DNA of 64,000 nucleotides from Flavisolibacter nicotianae (GCF_003628535.1 NZ_RBCI01000003.1:496001-560000); one strand, 5' to 3'. Positions 27,741-36,728 are shown, numbered from the stretch's first letter. Notes: generated by a model from the sequence alone, not told the origin. Made by a program: numbers and translations.

Positions 27741-28148
27741 ATGATTAAAATCTCAGACTTAAAAGAAGGCGATGTTATACGCGTAATCGATGAAGGAGTG
27801 GAGCGTGACGGTGTTGTAACCGATGTGGACCGGGAGGAAAATATGGCAGAGGTTGACAATGGCATCCAGGAATTCTGGTACAACCCCGAACAGCTAATCC
27901 CGGTTTCCATGACCGAAGAGAGACTGGTAAACATTCTTGGCTTCGAAAAAGAAGCGACGGACGAGGGGATCAAGTTCAAAAAAGGCGCCTTCCGCATTTT
28001 GGTGCATGACCCCGGCAACTACACCAATCTTGAGCTTTGGTACCGGGAAGATCACCGCGTTTTTCACCATCCGCTCTATTTGCACGAGCTGCAAAATCAC
28101 CACCTCCAGATGACCAAAGTGCCGCTGGAGCGGGTAGAGACGGCCTGA
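27741..28148 (+). CDS. Conserved 135-aa protein with HELQN motif
   Basis: Not assigned. The N-terminus MIKISDLKEGDVIRVIDEG followed by GVVTDVDREENMAEVD reads like a small beta-barrel of KOW or SH3 type (about 1-50). The C-terminal half holds ELWYREDHRVFHHPLYLHELQN, a His-rich stretch; similar VHQLQN-type motifs occur in other Bacteroidota and phage proteins of unknown role (from memory, unchecked). It has its own promoter and lies just upstream of infA, so a link with translation or RNA is conceivable but unproven. Confidence 0.65.
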   Translation: MIKISDLKEGDVIRVIDEGVERDGVVTDVDREENMAEVDNGIQEFWYNPEQLIPVSMTEERLVNILGFEKEATDEGIKFKKGAFRILVHDPGNYTNLELWYREDHRVFHHPLYLHELQNHHLQMTKVPLERVETA

Positions 28149-28226
28149 CTTCTTAAAAATTTGGCAAAATATAGGGGAAAAGAGCAGGAAAAATTCTGCT
28201 CTTTTTATTTTCTGTCTGAAATCCTA

Positions 28227-28234
28227 TATCTTCG
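28227..28234 (+). promoter_or_regulatory. -7-like box before infA
   Basis: TATCTTCG, one mismatch to TAnnTTTG, 16 bases before the infA ATG. The -33 region is T-rich without a clear TTG. Confidence 0.35.
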
Positions 28235-28250
28235 CGCCTCCAAATTCTGT

Positions 28251-28469
28251 ATGTCAAAACAGCCATTAATTAAACAGGACGGAACGATTATCGAGGCTTT
28301 GTCCAACGCAATGTTCAGGGTAAAGCTTGAAAACGGCCATGAAATTCTGGCGACGATCTCGGGAAAGATGAGAATGAACTACATACGGATTTTGCCGGGC
28401 GACAAAGTAGGGGTGGAAATGAGCCCTTACGACCTGTCGAGGGGTCGAATCATATTCAGATATAAATAA
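28251..28469 (+). CDS. infA: Translation initiation factor IF-1
   Basis: 72 residues from [17 protein letters not shown], exactly the normal size; an in-frame ATG at 28161 adds 30 unrelated residues. One S1-type OB fold, with [21 protein letters not shown] and the ending [13 protein letters not shown]. It binds the 30S A-site during initiation. First gene of the infA-rpmJ-rpsM-rpsK-rpsD-rpoA-rplQ cluster. Confidence 0.97.
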   Translation: MSKQPLIKQDGTIIEALSNAMFRVKLENGHEILATISGKMRMNYIRILPGDKVGVEMSPYDLSRGRIIFRYK

Positions 28470-28499
28470 GCTTTACGGCGCAAGCCAAAAAACATAACT

Positions 28500-28616
28500 A
28501 TGAGAGTTAGAGCATCTATCAAAAAAAGAAGCGCAGATTGCAAGATCGTGCGCCGCAAAGGGAAGCTTTACGTGATTAACAAAAAGAACCCTCGCTACAA
28601 GCAAAGACAAGGATAA
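28500..28616 (+). CDS. rpmJ: 50S ribosomal protein L36
   Basis: 38 residues ([20 protein letters not shown] ...). Only one of the four zinc-ligand positions of C+ L36 is Cys (in SADCKIV), and the end reads NPRYKQRQG, so this is a zinc-free form. Starts 30 bp after infA. Confidence 0.95.
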   Translation: MRVRASIKKRSADCKIVRRKGKLYVINKKNPRYKQRQG

Positions 28617-28620
28617 TGTG

Positions 28621-28691
28621 TAGCTGCAAGCGACAAGCTATTAGCCGCAAGCAACCAGTGCTTGATGCTTGTAGCCGACAGCTTGAGGCTT
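28621..28691 (+). repeat. Hairpin word repeat in rpmJ-rpsM junction
   Basis: Built from the words AGCTGCAAGC, GACAAGCTA and AGCCGCAAGC on the left, answered by TGCTTGATGCTTGTAGCC and GCTTGAGGCTTTT on the right. The arms are about 32 bases each and imperfectly complementary. A T/A-rich tail follows. Confidence 0.65.
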
Positions 28692-28723
28692 TTAAATTTT
28701 TAAAGTAAAACAGTTAATAATTT

Positions 28724-29104
28724 ATGGCTCGTATTGCCGGCGTTGACTTACCAAAAAACAAAAGAGGCGAAATCGGTCTTACCTACATCTTTGGTATTGG
28801 CCCTTCCACTGCCCGTTACATTCTGGACAAACACAGCATTGACAGAAACAAGAAAGTGAATGAATGGAATGATGATGAACTGGCAGCTATCCGTGGTACC
28901 ATCACAGACGAACTGAAAGTAGAGGGTGCCCTGCGTTCGGAAGTGCAAATGAACATCAAGCGTTTGCTGGATATCGCTTGCTACCGTGGACTTCGCCACC
29001 GTAAAGGTTTACCGGTAAGAGGTCAGCGTACCAAGACCAATAGCCGCACTCGTAAGGGTAAGCGCAAAACGGTTGCTGGTAAGAAGAAGGCGCCGAAGAA
29101 ATAA
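28724..29104 (+). CDS. rpsM: 30S ribosomal protein S13
   Basis: 126 residues, normal length. [20 protein letters not shown] at the N-terminus, helix-two-turn-helix [11 protein letters not shown], and the basic C-terminal tail [20 protein letters not shown] that contacts tRNA in the 30S head. Flanked on both sides by AAGC-word hairpin repeats. Confidence 0.98.
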   Translation: MARIAGVDLPKNKRGEIGLTYIFGIGPSTARYILDKHSIDRNKKVNEWNDDELAAIRGTITDELKVEGALRSEVQMNIKRLLDIACYRGLRHRKGLPVRGQRTKTNSRTRKGKRKTVAGKKKAPKK

Positions 29105-29109
29105 GAATG

Positions 29110-29198
29110 AAGCCGCAAGCTTCGAGCTGCAAGCTGCAAGATCGACAGGCCATTTTGAGCTGTATATCCTGAAGCTGATCGCTTGAAGCTTGTAGCTT
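29110..29198 (+). repeat. Hairpin word repeat in rpsM-rpsK junction
   Basis: Arms 29110-29127 (AAGCCGCAAGCTTCGAGC) and 29181-29198, 15 of 18 positions complementary, with further AAGCTGC copies inside. Followed by TTTT. Same word family as 28621-28691. Confidence 0.65.
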
Positions 29199-29317
29199 TT
29201 CTATATGCACCGGATAATACCAGGTCAATTACGGATGCGGGGTGCACGTGGAGGGTTGATTTGGGTTCTGCGAAAGCAGGATAAGTAACTAACAACAAAC
29301 GATTACCTGAAAGTATC

Positions 29318-29719
29318 ATGGCAAAAGCACAGCAAAGCGCAAAAGCCGCTGCGAAAAAAAGGATTGTAAAGGTTGATGCCTACGGCGATGCCCACATCAA
29401 CGCAACGTTCAACAACTTAATCATCTCTATCACCAACAAGCAAGGCCAGGTGATCTCCTGGAGCAGTGCCGGTAAAATGGGTTTCAAGGGTTCGAAGAAG
29501 AACACTCCCTATGCCGCCCAAATGGCTTCCAGCGACGCTTCGAAAGTAGCGATCGACGCCGGTGTGAAAAGAGTGGATGTATTTGTAAAAGGCCCCGGCG
29601 CCGGTAGAGAAAGTGCCATCCGTGCACTCGCTCAATCAGGTATCGAAGTAACATCGATCAAAGACGTTACCCCGCTGCCACACAACGGTTGCCGTCCTCC
29701 CAAGAAGAGAAGAGTTTAA
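29318..29719 (+). CDS. rpsK: 30S ribosomal protein S11
   Basis: 133 residues, normal. Family motifs: [39 protein letters not shown], and the ending [18 protein letters not shown]. The 213-bp gap before it is much longer than usual in this operon and is partly filled by a hairpin repeat. Confidence 0.98.
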   Translation: MAKAQQSAKAAAKKRIVKVDAYGDAHINATFNNLIISITNKQGQVISWSSAGKMGFKGSKKNTPYAAQMASSDASKVAIDAGVKRVDVFVKGPGAGRESAIRALAQSGIEVTSIKDVTPLPHNGCRPPKKRRV

Positions 29720-29729
29720 TGCTAAATTT

Positions 29730-29776
29730 TAAATGATGAATGTTGAATGGTTTTTCAATTCAACATTCATCATTTA
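29730..29776 (+). repeat. 19-bp perfect inverted repeat in rpsK-rpsD junction
   Basis: TAAATGATGAATGTTGAAT (29730-29748), 9-base loop, exact reverse complement (29758-29776). The outer words TGCTAAAT and TTTAGCAT extend the pairing. Related in wording to the element after hisB (51232-51279). Confidence 0.8.
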
Positions 29777-29901
29777 GCATTCAACATCAGACATATTTTG
29801 AGCCAATAAGGTTTCATTTAATCAAAGGGTGCTTCATTAATTTTTACCGCTTTCAACGATGAACGCACCGGTTTCTAAAAAGCGGAAATGAAATAAACAA
29901 T

Positions 29902-30507
29902 ATGGCACGTTACAATGGTCCCAAGACCAAAATTTCCCGCATTTTCGGTGAGCCCATCCTGGGCAATGGCAAATGGTTAGGCAAGAATTCTAACCCTCCC
30001 GGTCAGCACGGCGCACAGCGCAAGCGCAAGACCCTGGGAGAATACGCACTTCAGCTGCGTGAAAAGCAAAAAGCCAAGTACACCTACGGTGTTCTGGAAA
30101 AGCAATTCCGCAAAACCTTTGAAGAAGCCTCACGTCGGAAAGGTGTTACCGGTGAAAACCTGATCAAATTACTGGAAGCTCGTTTGGACAATACCGTGTT
30201 CCGCATGGGTATCGCTCCAAGCCGTCCTGCTGCCCGCCAGTTAGTAAGCCACAAACACGTTACTGTTAACGGTGAAGTGGTGAACATTCCTTCGTTTCAA
30301 CTGAAACCCGGTGATGTCGTTGCGTTGCGTGACAAGGCAAAAGACAACACGGCAATCACAAGCCACGTACGTGGCCGCAACCCGAAATTTACCTGGGTTG
30401 ACTGGAATGAGACCGAACTGCAGGGTACTTTCATTGCGTATCCTGAAAGAGAAGCCGTTCCAGAAAACATCAAGGAGCAGCTGATCGTGGAATTGTATTC
30501 TAAGTAA
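29902..30507 (+). CDS. rpsD: 30S ribosomal protein S4
   Basis: 201 residues. [20 protein letters not shown] at the start; the S4 RNA-binding domain includes [20 protein letters not shown] and [16 protein letters not shown] (about 92-140). Primary 16S rRNA binder and, in other bacteria, a translational repressor of this operon. No zinc-binding cysteines, so the C- form. 182 bp separate it from rpsK. Confidence 0.98.
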   Translation: MARYNGPKTKISRIFGEPILGNGKWLGKNSNPPGQHGAQRKRKTLGEYALQLREKQKAKYTYGVLEKQFRKTFEEASRRKGVTGENLIKLLEARLDNTVFRMGIAPSRPAARQLVSHKHVTVNGEVVNIPSFQLKPGDVVALRDKAKDNTAITSHVRGRNPKFTWVDWNETELQGTFIAYPEREAVPENIKEQLIVELYSK

Positions 30508-30510
30508 TAA

Positions 30511-30602
30511 GACGTGAAACGGTAAACGGCAGACGTGTAACTGAAAAGGCATTTAACCCGATCAATCACTCCTGTTTCTCGTTTCACTTCTCACGTTTCA
30601 CC
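30511..30602 (+). repeat. Hairpin word repeat in rpsD-rpoA junction
   Basis: Left words GACGTGAAACGGTAAACGG and right words CTGTTTCTCGTTTCACTTCTC then ACGTTTCACC, imperfectly complementary (13 of 16 in the best stretch). It ends 32 bp before the rpoA ATG. Confidence 0.55.
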
Positions 30603-30634
30603 TGAATTAAAAACACTTTAAATCTGAAAGAATA

Positions 30635-31636
30635 ATGGCAATTTTAAATTTTCAGAAGCCCGACAAAATCGTTCTTCAAAAAGTAACTGACTTTGAAGCG
30701 CAGTTCGAATTCCGCCCGCTGGAGCCTGGCTATGGCGTGACCATCGGAAATGCCTTGCGTCGTGTATTGCTGTCTTCTTTGGAAGGGTATGCAATCGTAG
30801 GTGTGCGGATTGAAGGTGTCGACCACGAGTTCGCAACGATCAAAGGTGTTTCTGAAGACGTGGTTGAAATCATCCTGAACCTGAAACAGGTCCGGTTGAA
30901 AAAGGTTGTCGACCACGACGTCCAAACAGAAAAGATTTCTCTTTCGATAAAGAACCGCGGTGAACTCACTGCCGGCATGTTTGCCGAAGGCACACAGTCG
31001 TTCCAGATCATGAACCCCGAGTTGCTGATCTGCACGCTGGACCCTTCCACAACACTGGACATTGAAATATCTATCGGCAAAGGCCGTGGTTATGTTCCGG
31101 CAGAAGAGAACAAGCCGAAAGATGCACCCCTGGGTTACATCCCGGTTGATGCCATCTACACGCCGATCAAGAATGTGAAATACAGCATCGAGAACACCCG
31201 TGTGGAGCAGCGCACCGACTACGAGAAACTTGTGATGGAAGTGACCACCGACGGTACCATTCACCCGGAAGAAGCGGTGAAGCAAGCGTCCCGCATCCTC
31301 ATCCAGCACCTGATGATCATCACCGACGAGAACATCACTTTCGACACCAAAGAGGAGAAGAAAGAAGACATCGTTGATGAGCAGACCCTGCAACTGCGCA
31401 AGGTGTTGAAGACGCCACTGGAAGACCTCGATCTTTCCGTACGTGCCTTCAACTGTCTGAAAGCAGCCAAGATCAACTCCCTGAGCGAACTGGTTCAGTA
31501 CGAGCAGGAAGACCTGATGAAGTTCCGCAACTTCGGTCAGAAGTCGCTGAGCGAGATCGAACAGGTATTGCACGAAAGAGGCCTGCACTTCGGTATGGAC
31601 CTCAGCAAACTGGGTGTGGATAAAGATGATTTCTAA
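30635..31636 (+). CDS. rpoA: RNA polymerase alpha subunit
   Basis: 333 residues. The N-terminal dimerisation domain shows [20 protein letters not shown]; a flexible linker is around 235-260. The C-terminal domain contains [19 protein letters not shown] and [14 protein letters not shown], which contact activators and UP-elements. Standard position in the cluster, but with 127 bp and a hairpin repeat in front. Confidence 0.98.
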   Translation: MAILNFQKPDKIVLQKVTDFEAQFEFRPLEPGYGVTIGNALRRVLLSSLEGYAIVGVRIEGVDHEFATIKGVSEDVVEIILNLKQVRLKKVVDHDVQTEKISLSIKNRGELTAGMFAEGTQSFQIMNPELLICTLDPSTTLDIEISIGKGRGYVPAEENKPKDAPLGYIPVDAIYTPIKNVKYSIENTRVEQRTDYEKLVMEVTTDGTIHPEEAVKQASRILIQHLMIITDENITFDTKEEKKEDIVDEQTLQLRKVLKTPLEDLDLSVRAFNCLKAAKINSLSELVQYEQEDLMKFRNFGQKSLSEIEQVLHERGLHFGMDLSKLGVDKDDF

Positions 31637-31645
31637 TTAGCAATT

Positions 31646-31686
31646 GTGCAAGTGTGAAAATCTGGAAATGAATTTCGCATTTGCAC
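31646..31686 (+). repeat. Inverted word repeat after rpoA
   Basis: GTGCAAGTGTGAAAAT (from 31646) pairs with ATTTCGCATTTGCAC (31672-31686) with few mismatches, giving a hairpin 10 bp after the rpoA stop. Confidence 0.6.
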
Positions 31687-31787
31687 TTTTCATAAACGTA
31701 GGCTGCAAGTCCTTGACACGGTGCAGCCGAATATTTACTCACTTGTTTGAAGGCGGCAAGTAAAGGGAAGATGAGCGATAGAACATC

Positions 31788-31826
31788 AACTCCAAACTCC
31801 AAACCCCAAACTCCAAACTTTAAAAC
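31788..31826 (+). repeat. CAAACTC word-repeat leader before rplQ
   Basis: Four or five copies of a word close to CCAAACT with no complementary partner and almost no G, ending 3 bases before the rplQ ATG. The same word, read on the minus strand, precedes the alpha-oxoamine synthase gene (57752-57785). Confidence 0.7.
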
Positions 31827-31829
31827 GTC

Positions 31830-32354
31830 ATGCGTCACGGAGACAAAATCAACAACCTCGGACGGAAGAAAGCACACCGCGAGTCGTTGTTAAGCAACCT
31901 GACTTGTGCCCTCATTCAGCACAAGCGTATCGTTACCACTTTGGCCAAAGCAAAAGCACTGCGTGTGTATGCCGAGCCGCTGATTACCAAAGCAAAGAAG
32001 AACGAAACACACCAGCGTCGTGTGGTGTTCTCTTACCTGCAGGACAAAGCTGCCGTTACGGAATTGTTCAGCACAATCGCTGAAAAAATTGCCGGCCGCC
32101 CCGGTGGTTACACCCGCGTTATCAAACTGGGCACCCGTCCTGGTGATAACGCCGAAATGGCGATGATCGAACTGGTTGACTTCAACGAAGTTTACGGTAA
32201 AGCGAAGACCGAGAAAAAAGAAGGTGCAAAACGTACCCGTCGTGCCGGTGGCAGCCGCAAGAAAGCCGCTGACACAACTGCGCCGGAAGCAACCGCTACG
32301 CCGGAAGCGCCAGCAACAGAAGCACCGGAAGCAACCGAGCAACAACCCAGCTAA
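31830..32354 (+). CDS. rplQ: 50S ribosomal protein L17 with Ala/Thr/Pro tail
   Basis: 174 residues. The conserved L17 core occupies about 1-120 ([20 protein letters not shown], then [20 protein letters not shown]). A lysine/arginine stretch and a C-terminal tail rich in Ala, Thr, Pro and Glu (about 148-174) extend beyond the E. coli protein (127 residues). Extended tails are common in Bacteroidota ribosomal proteins, role unknown. A strong terminator closes the operon. Confidence 0.97.
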   Translation: MRHGDKINNLGRKKAHRESLLSNLTCALIQHKRIVTTLAKAKALRVYAEPLITKAKKNETHQRRVVFSYLQDKAAVTELFSTIAEKIAGRPGGYTRVIKLGTRPGDNAEMAMIELVDFNEVYGKAKTEKKEGAKRTRRAGGSRKKAADTTAPEATATPEAPATEAPEATEQQPS

Positions 32355-32377
32355 TGATTGCACAGTCGCAATACAAG

Positions 32378-32408
32378 GGCATTCATCGTTTGATGAATGC
32401 CTTTTTTT
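32378..32408 (+). terminator. Terminator of the ribosomal alpha operon
   Basis: GGCATTCATC / GATGAATGCC with a 4-base loop and seven T. Confidence 0.95.
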
Positions 32409-32481
32409 ATTGACACCCGGTGAAGAAGTTTAACGTTGGTGTATTTCTTGAATGTTTTTCTTTGCATAATTTTTTACGGAC

Positions 32482-33582
32482 ATGGAGCAACGACAAGCAG
32501 TTTTAGTTTTAGAAGATGGCACCACTTGTTACGGACAAGCATTTGGCGCCATTGGTACAACCGGCGGTGAAATCTGTTTCAATACAGGCATGACCGGCTA
32601 CCAGGAAGTTTTTACCGATCCCAGCTATTATGGCCAGGTGCTGATCATGAACAATGTGCACATCGGCAACTACGGTGTGAAAGACGAAGACGTGGAGAGT
32701 GACAGCATCAAGATTAAAGGGTTGATTGGCCGGAACCTGGAAGAACTGTTTTCCCGGCGGCAGGCAAAAGGTTCGCTGGACGAATACCTGAAAAAGCAAA
32801 ACATTGTCGCCATTGAAGGCGTGGATACCCGGGCACTAGTTGCCCACATCCGCAGCAAAGGCGCCATGAACTGCATTATTTCATCTGAAATCCTCGATGC
32901 GGAGGTATTGAAGAATAAGCTTAAAGAAGTGCCTGACATGGACGGCCTGGAGCTGGCTTCGGTTGTCAGTACAAATGTGGCGTATGAGCTGGGCGATACC
33001 AATTCTCCCATCAAGGTGGCCGTGCTGGATTACGGCACCAAGCGCAACATCCTGAACTGTTTCGTCGAAAGAGGCGTACACATCAAAGTATTCCCGGCAA
33101 AAACATCACTGGAAGAATTAAAAACATTTAACCCGGCCGGATATTTCATTTCCAGTGGCCCGGGAGATCCCGCATCCATGGATTATGCCGTACAAACGGT
33201 AAAAGATATTTTACAGGAAGACAAGCCGACTTTTGGCATTTGCCTCGGTCACCAGTTGCTGGCCCTTGCCAATGACATTCCGACTTTCAAAATGCACCAC
33301 GGGCACCGCGGGCTAAATCACCCGGTAAAGAATATCCTGACCGGTCGTTGCGAAATCACGACACAAAACCACGGGTTTGGCGTAGATCCTGAAGCCGTGA
33401 AGAATGCCGACCATATCGAGATTACGCATGTCAACCTGAATGACAGTTCTATTGAAGGAATTCGTGTGAAGGGCAAGCCTGCTTTCTCGGTGCAGTATCA
33501 CCCCGAAAGTACACCCGGCCCGCACGACAGCCGTTACCTGTTTGATGATTTCATCCAACTGATCAAAGAGCACAATGCCTAA
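32482..33582 (+). CDS. carA: Carbamoyl-phosphate synthase small subunit
   Basis: Glutaminase subunit giving ammonia to CarB for carbamoyl phosphate (arginine and pyrimidine synthesis). 366 residues. The N-terminal CPSase domain is followed by a class I glutamine amidotransferase domain: nucleophile Cys in TFGICLGHQLLALA (around 254) and the His/Glu pair in VQYHPESTPGPHDS (around 341). carB is not in the window. A terminator directly follows the stop. Confidence 0.97.
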   Translation: MEQRQAVLVLEDGTTCYGQAFGAIGTTGGEICFNTGMTGYQEVFTDPSYYGQVLIMNNVHIGNYGVKDEDVESDSIKIKGLIGRNLEELFSRRQAKGSLDEYLKKQNIVAIEGVDTRALVAHIRSKGAMNCIISSEILDAEVLKNKLKEVPDMDGLELASVVSTNVAYELGDTNSPIKVAVLDYGTKRNILNCFVERGVHIKVFPAKTSLEELKTFNPAGYFISSGPGDPASMDYAVQTVKDILQEDKPTFGICLGHQLLALANDIPTFKMHHGHRGLNHPVKNILTGRCEITTQNHGFGVDPEAVKNADHIEITHVNLNDSSIEGIRVKGKPAFSVQYHPESTPGPHDSRYLFDDFIQLIKEHNA

Positions 33583-33588
33583 ATTTAT

Positions 33589-33615
33589 ATCCCGCAGAAC
33601 CTGCGGGATTTTTTT
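33589..33615 (+). terminator. Terminator after carA, abutting next start codon
   Basis: ATCCCGCAG / CTGCGGGAT with a 3-base loop and a T-run that ends at the base before the next ATG. Confidence 0.9.
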
Positions 33616-34140
33616 ATGTTTCCCTTTTTGTCAACCGAACGATTGTTGCTTCAGTCCATCGAGCCGGACGACCAGCCGTTTATTTTCGAGGGCTTAAGTC
33701 ACCCTGAAGTGATCCCTTTTTACGGTGTTCGCTATTCGACTTTCGAAGAATCCAAAAGACAAATGGACTGGTATGCGACAATTTACAAAGAGCAGACAGG
33801 TGTTGCATGGAAAATCGTCGATAAGCAATCGGGCTGTAAAATGGGCGTGATCGCCTATTATTTTTTCAAGCCCGAACACCGGAAGGCAGAAATCGGATTT
33901 TGGCTTCTCCCGCAGTATTGGAACAAAGGTTTGATTTCCGAAGCATTGATTCCCGTTGTGGCCTACTGCAAAGACGAGATAGGCATCCATCGCCTGGAAG
34001 CATTTGTGGAAGAGGGGAACAGTGCAAGCAGTCGCGTCCTGGAAAAAGCCGGGTTTGCATTTGAAGGCAAAATGAAGGATTGCGAAATAAAAGGCGACAG
34101 GTATATCAGCTTGCTCATTTATGCCCTGCTGCCTGCGTGA
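33616..34140 (+). CDS. GNAT-family N-acetyltransferase (RimJ/RimL type)
   Basis: 174 residues. MFPFLSTERLLLQSIEPDDQ is the standard N-terminus of this family, which fixes the start at the ATG directly after the carA terminator. Acetyl-CoA region: GFWLLPQYWNKGLISEALIP (about 96-115); LEAFVEEGNSASSRVLEKAGF near the end is typical. Substrate unknown (an N-terminal amine of a protein, or a small amine). Translation must come from read-through or from a promoter inside carA, because there is no room for one between. Confidence 0.9.
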   Translation: MFPFLSTERLLLQSIEPDDQPFIFEGLSHPEVIPFYGVRYSTFEESKRQMDWYATIYKEQTGVAWKIVDKQSGCKMGVIAYYFFKPEHRKAEIGFWLLPQYWNKGLISEALIPVVAYCKDEIGIHRLEAFVEEGNSASSRVLEKAGFAFEGKMKDCEIKGDRYISLLIYALLPA

Positions 34141-34184
34141 ATTTTTCCGGAAACGACTTCATGCAATTCCGGTTCTTCCTGTCT

Positions 34185-34192
34185 TACATTCG
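34185..34192 (+). promoter_or_regulatory. -7-like box before aroQ
   Basis: TACATTCG, one mismatch, 7 bases before the ATG; if used, the aroQ mRNA would be leaderless. Confidence 0.35.
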
Positions 34193-34199
34193 TGGTAAT

Positions 34200-34616
34200 A
34201 TGAAAATTTCCATCATCAACGGTCCCAATTTGAATCTCCTTGGCAAGCGTGAGCCCGAGGTTTATGGCAGCGAGTCCTTTGAAGGCTACCTGCTGGAATT
34301 AAAGGCCAAATATCCCCAGATCGAGTTCACCTATTTTCAGAGCAACATCGAAGGGGAACTGATTAACGAACTGCAACGGGTCGGGTTTGAATACGACGGC
34401 ATCATCATGAACCCCGGCGGCTACACGCATACCTCCGTTGCCATTGGCGACGCCATCGCTGCCATCAAGGCGCCGGTGGTGGAAGTGCACATCTCCAATG
34501 TTCATGCACGGGAAGATTTTCGCAAACTCTCGCATGTGTCGGGTAAGTCGGTCGGCAGCATCATTGGCCTGGGTCTGAAAGGATATGAGCTAGCCCTGAT
34601 TTGGCTCCTTCAATAA
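34200..34616 (+). CDS. aroQ: 3-dehydroquinate dehydratase, type II
   Basis: Third step of the shikimate pathway. 138 residues, normal for the type II dodecameric enzyme. MKISIINGPNLNLLGKREPE with the active-site Arg, the catalytic Tyr in EVYGSESF (Y22), NPGGYTHTSVAI and VEVHISNVHAREDFR with the catalytic His. An in-frame ATG at 34080 lies inside the acetyltransferase gene and is rejected. The last 27 bp overlap the 3' end of the opposite-strand FUSC gene. Confidence 0.96.
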   Translation: MKISIINGPNLNLLGKREPEVYGSESFEGYLLELKAKYPQIEFTYFQSNIEGELINELQRVGFEYDGIIMNPGGYTHTSVAIGDAIAAIKAPVVEVHISNVHAREDFRKLSHVSGKSVGSIIGLGLKGYELALIWLLQ

Positions 34617-36728
34617 AGCCGTTGTGATTTTGTCGATGTCTTTGCTGATGGTGTAAATAAAATTGAGCTGTTCCCGGATCAGCGCATCGTCTGCACTGGC
34701 GGAAGACATGGCATTAACCGGCTCTTCCGGCAGTTTTACAAGATCTGCTTCGCCAAATTTCCTGAGGCTTTCCTGCAGTTTGCAAAAGGATTTTTTGGCA
34801 AGCTGAAATAGTTCAACCGGGTAGGGTTTGGTTTCGTGGGAGAGCAGCGAGGTGGCAATGTTTGCAATGTTGGAAAACAAAATATGATTGAGCACCACGA
34901 ACTGCTGCACCTGCGACTGTGAGCTTTGCTTGCTTTTTGGCTCCGACAGCATGCGGTCGAAGGCGGCCGAGAGATTTGCCGAATGGAGGTAAACTTCTTT
35001 TCTTGCCAGCTTGTACTCAAGCGTGCTTATTTGCTGGCCCGAAAGAGCTTGAACAATCTTGTGCAGGTACATGGCGTTCGCTTTTACAATTTCCTGCATA
35101 TAGGGTTTCAAATGCTCTGCTTCCCACCTGGGGAAGAGCAGATAGCTGGTTGTAAACGCAATGGCACATCCAATCACCGTATCCAGCAGGCGCTCCCCCG
35201 CAACGAACCTGTATTCCGCGCCAAGGAAGGAAAAAAGAATGAGGATATACGGTGTGGTAAAAAGGACCATTGCCAGGTAATTGATTCGCATGAATGAGTA
35301 GGTGCCGATCATCAACACCACCATCATCACGAACAAAACATGTTTGTCATGGATCAGTAACAGCACACCAATGCCAAACAATCCACCGATCAATGTCCCG
35401 ACGATGCGTTCAATGTTGCGTTGTTTGGTTAAGCTGAACGCCGGTTTCAACATAAAGGCAATGGTCATCAGCACCCAGTAGCTGTGATTGCCATAATGCA
35501 AAATTTTGATCAGCAAATAGCCAAGGATACAGGCAATGCATACGCGGATGGAATGCCGGAAGGCGGATGACTGCAGGTTCAGGTTGTTGACAAAAATCTT
35601 TGGATCGAGCGGTTGATGGGTGACGAAATGCGAATGGTCCACACCCGTTTTTTTTCGCTTGATTCCCGGCGTAAAATACTGCTCTATTTTGTCCAGGTCG
35701 GAAAGCAGGTTCCGGATGTTGACAATGATTTTTTTCAGCACCAGCCGGTGCGAAGCCTCAAACGTTCCGATAGCATCGATCTTTCGCTTCAGTTCCTTGA
35801 TCTCTTCGTCGTAGTCGAAGCTTTTTTCAAACGAAGTATTGCCTAAAATCGCTAGGCCCACGGCCTGCAATTCAGCGACAACCTTTTTCAGCGAATTATG
35901 AATGTGGTCCAAGGCCCCGGTGCCGCTGTACACGGATCGTAACGATCGGTAGTCGTAGTAAGCCGCTGTAATGTCTTCGAAAAGATCGACTGTTTCTATG
36001 AACGCAAACACCAGTTTGCGGCTGTCGTCGGTCGACTCTTCCACGATTTGCCTTGTCTTGAAAAAAACTTCGCGAACGAGATCCTGTTTTTCATTCACAA
36101 TCACCTGCTGGGTCACAAGACGTTTATAATCTGTTTCATGGTCTGTTTTCGTGTTGTAAAAGTCGGCCCGGATAGAAAGGTAGTTGGCAATTTCCAGGAT
36201 GCATTCACCCAGCACCCGTTGTGCATGCCGGTAGGGCCGAAGCTGGTGCAGAAGCAAACTCAAAACGAGGTAAAAAAGGCCGCCGGCCAAAATAGCGATG
36301 GCATGCGACAGCACGTTCGCGGCCGGAAGCGGTTTGTCCATCATCAGGATCATGACCAGGATAGCAGCACTACCTACACCTGTCGCCCGTGCGCCATAGA
36401 CCACGAACATGGAAAAGAAAAAACAAACCACTGCTACCTCGATTCCCATCAGCCAGGGGCTTGCGTTGGCAAAGCCTGTGAGTACAGCGACAACAAAAAC
36501 AAATAGGGTACAAAAGAGCATCCCGTTTCGCTTGTTCAAAAAAGGTCCGGGGGCATCGGTAAGGCTTACGCAAAGGGCACCCAGCGATACGGCTAGGCCG
36601 GTTTCGAAGTTTCCTGTCTGCGCCCCTATTATGGCAGGCAGAAGGATGGCTACCACAGCCCGCAAACCGTCGGCGAAAGACTGGCTGTAAAAAAAATATT
36701 GTACATCCCGAAATGTCCTGTTCTTCAT
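34590..36728 (-). CDS. FUSC-family inner membrane protein (YccS/YhfK-like)
   Basis: 712 residues. Two hydrophobic blocks of about six helices each (about 20-165 and 395-530) are separated by a long helical cytoplasmic region, with another helical tail at the C-terminus. This is the FUSC/YccS/AaeB layout. Motifs: FETGLAVSLGALCVSLTDAP in the first block and RIVGTLIGGLFGIGVLLLI in the second. Family members are putative efflux or envelope proteins for aromatic acids; the substrate is unknown. Its 3' end overlaps aroQ by 27 bp. Confidence 0.88.
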   Translation of the reverse strand: MKNRTFRDVQYFFYSQSFADGLRAVVAILLPAIIGAQTGNFETGLAVSLGALCVSLTDAPGPFLNKRNGMLFCTLFVFVVAVLTGFANASPWLMGIEVAVVCFFFSMFVVYGARATGVGSAAILVMILMMDKPLPAANVLSHAIAILAGGLFYLVLSLLLHQLRPYRHAQRVLGECILEIANYLSIRADFYNTKTDHETDYKRLVTQQVIVNEKQDLVREVFFKTRQIVEESTDDSRKLVFAFIETVDLFEDITAAYYDYRSLRSVYSGTGALDHIHNSLKKVVAELQAVGLAILGNTSFEKSFDYDEEIKELKRKIDAIGTFEASHRLVLKKIIVNIRNLLSDLDKIEQYFTPGIKRKKTGVDHSHFVTHQPLDPKIFVNNLNLQSSAFRHSIRVCIACILGYLLIKILHYGNHSYWVLMTIAFMLKPAFSLTKQRNIERIVGTLIGGLFGIGVLLLIHDKHVLFVMMVVLMIGTYSFMRINYLAMVLFTTPYILILFSFLGAEYRFVAGERLLDTVIGCAIAFTTSYLLFPRWEAEHLKPYMQEIVKANAMYLHKIVQALSGQQISTLEYKLARKEVYLHSANLSAAFDRMLSEPKSKQSSQSQVQQFVVLNHILFSNIANIATSLLSHETKPYPVELFQLAKKSFCKLQESLRKFGEADLVKLPEEPVNAMSSASADDALIREQLNFIYTISKDIDKITTALLKEPNQG

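Noticed and set aside
28617-31829. CRISPR array as explanation for the repeated words
   Set aside because: Words differ between elements, are mostly inverted, and there are no regularly spaced identical repeats or cas genes.
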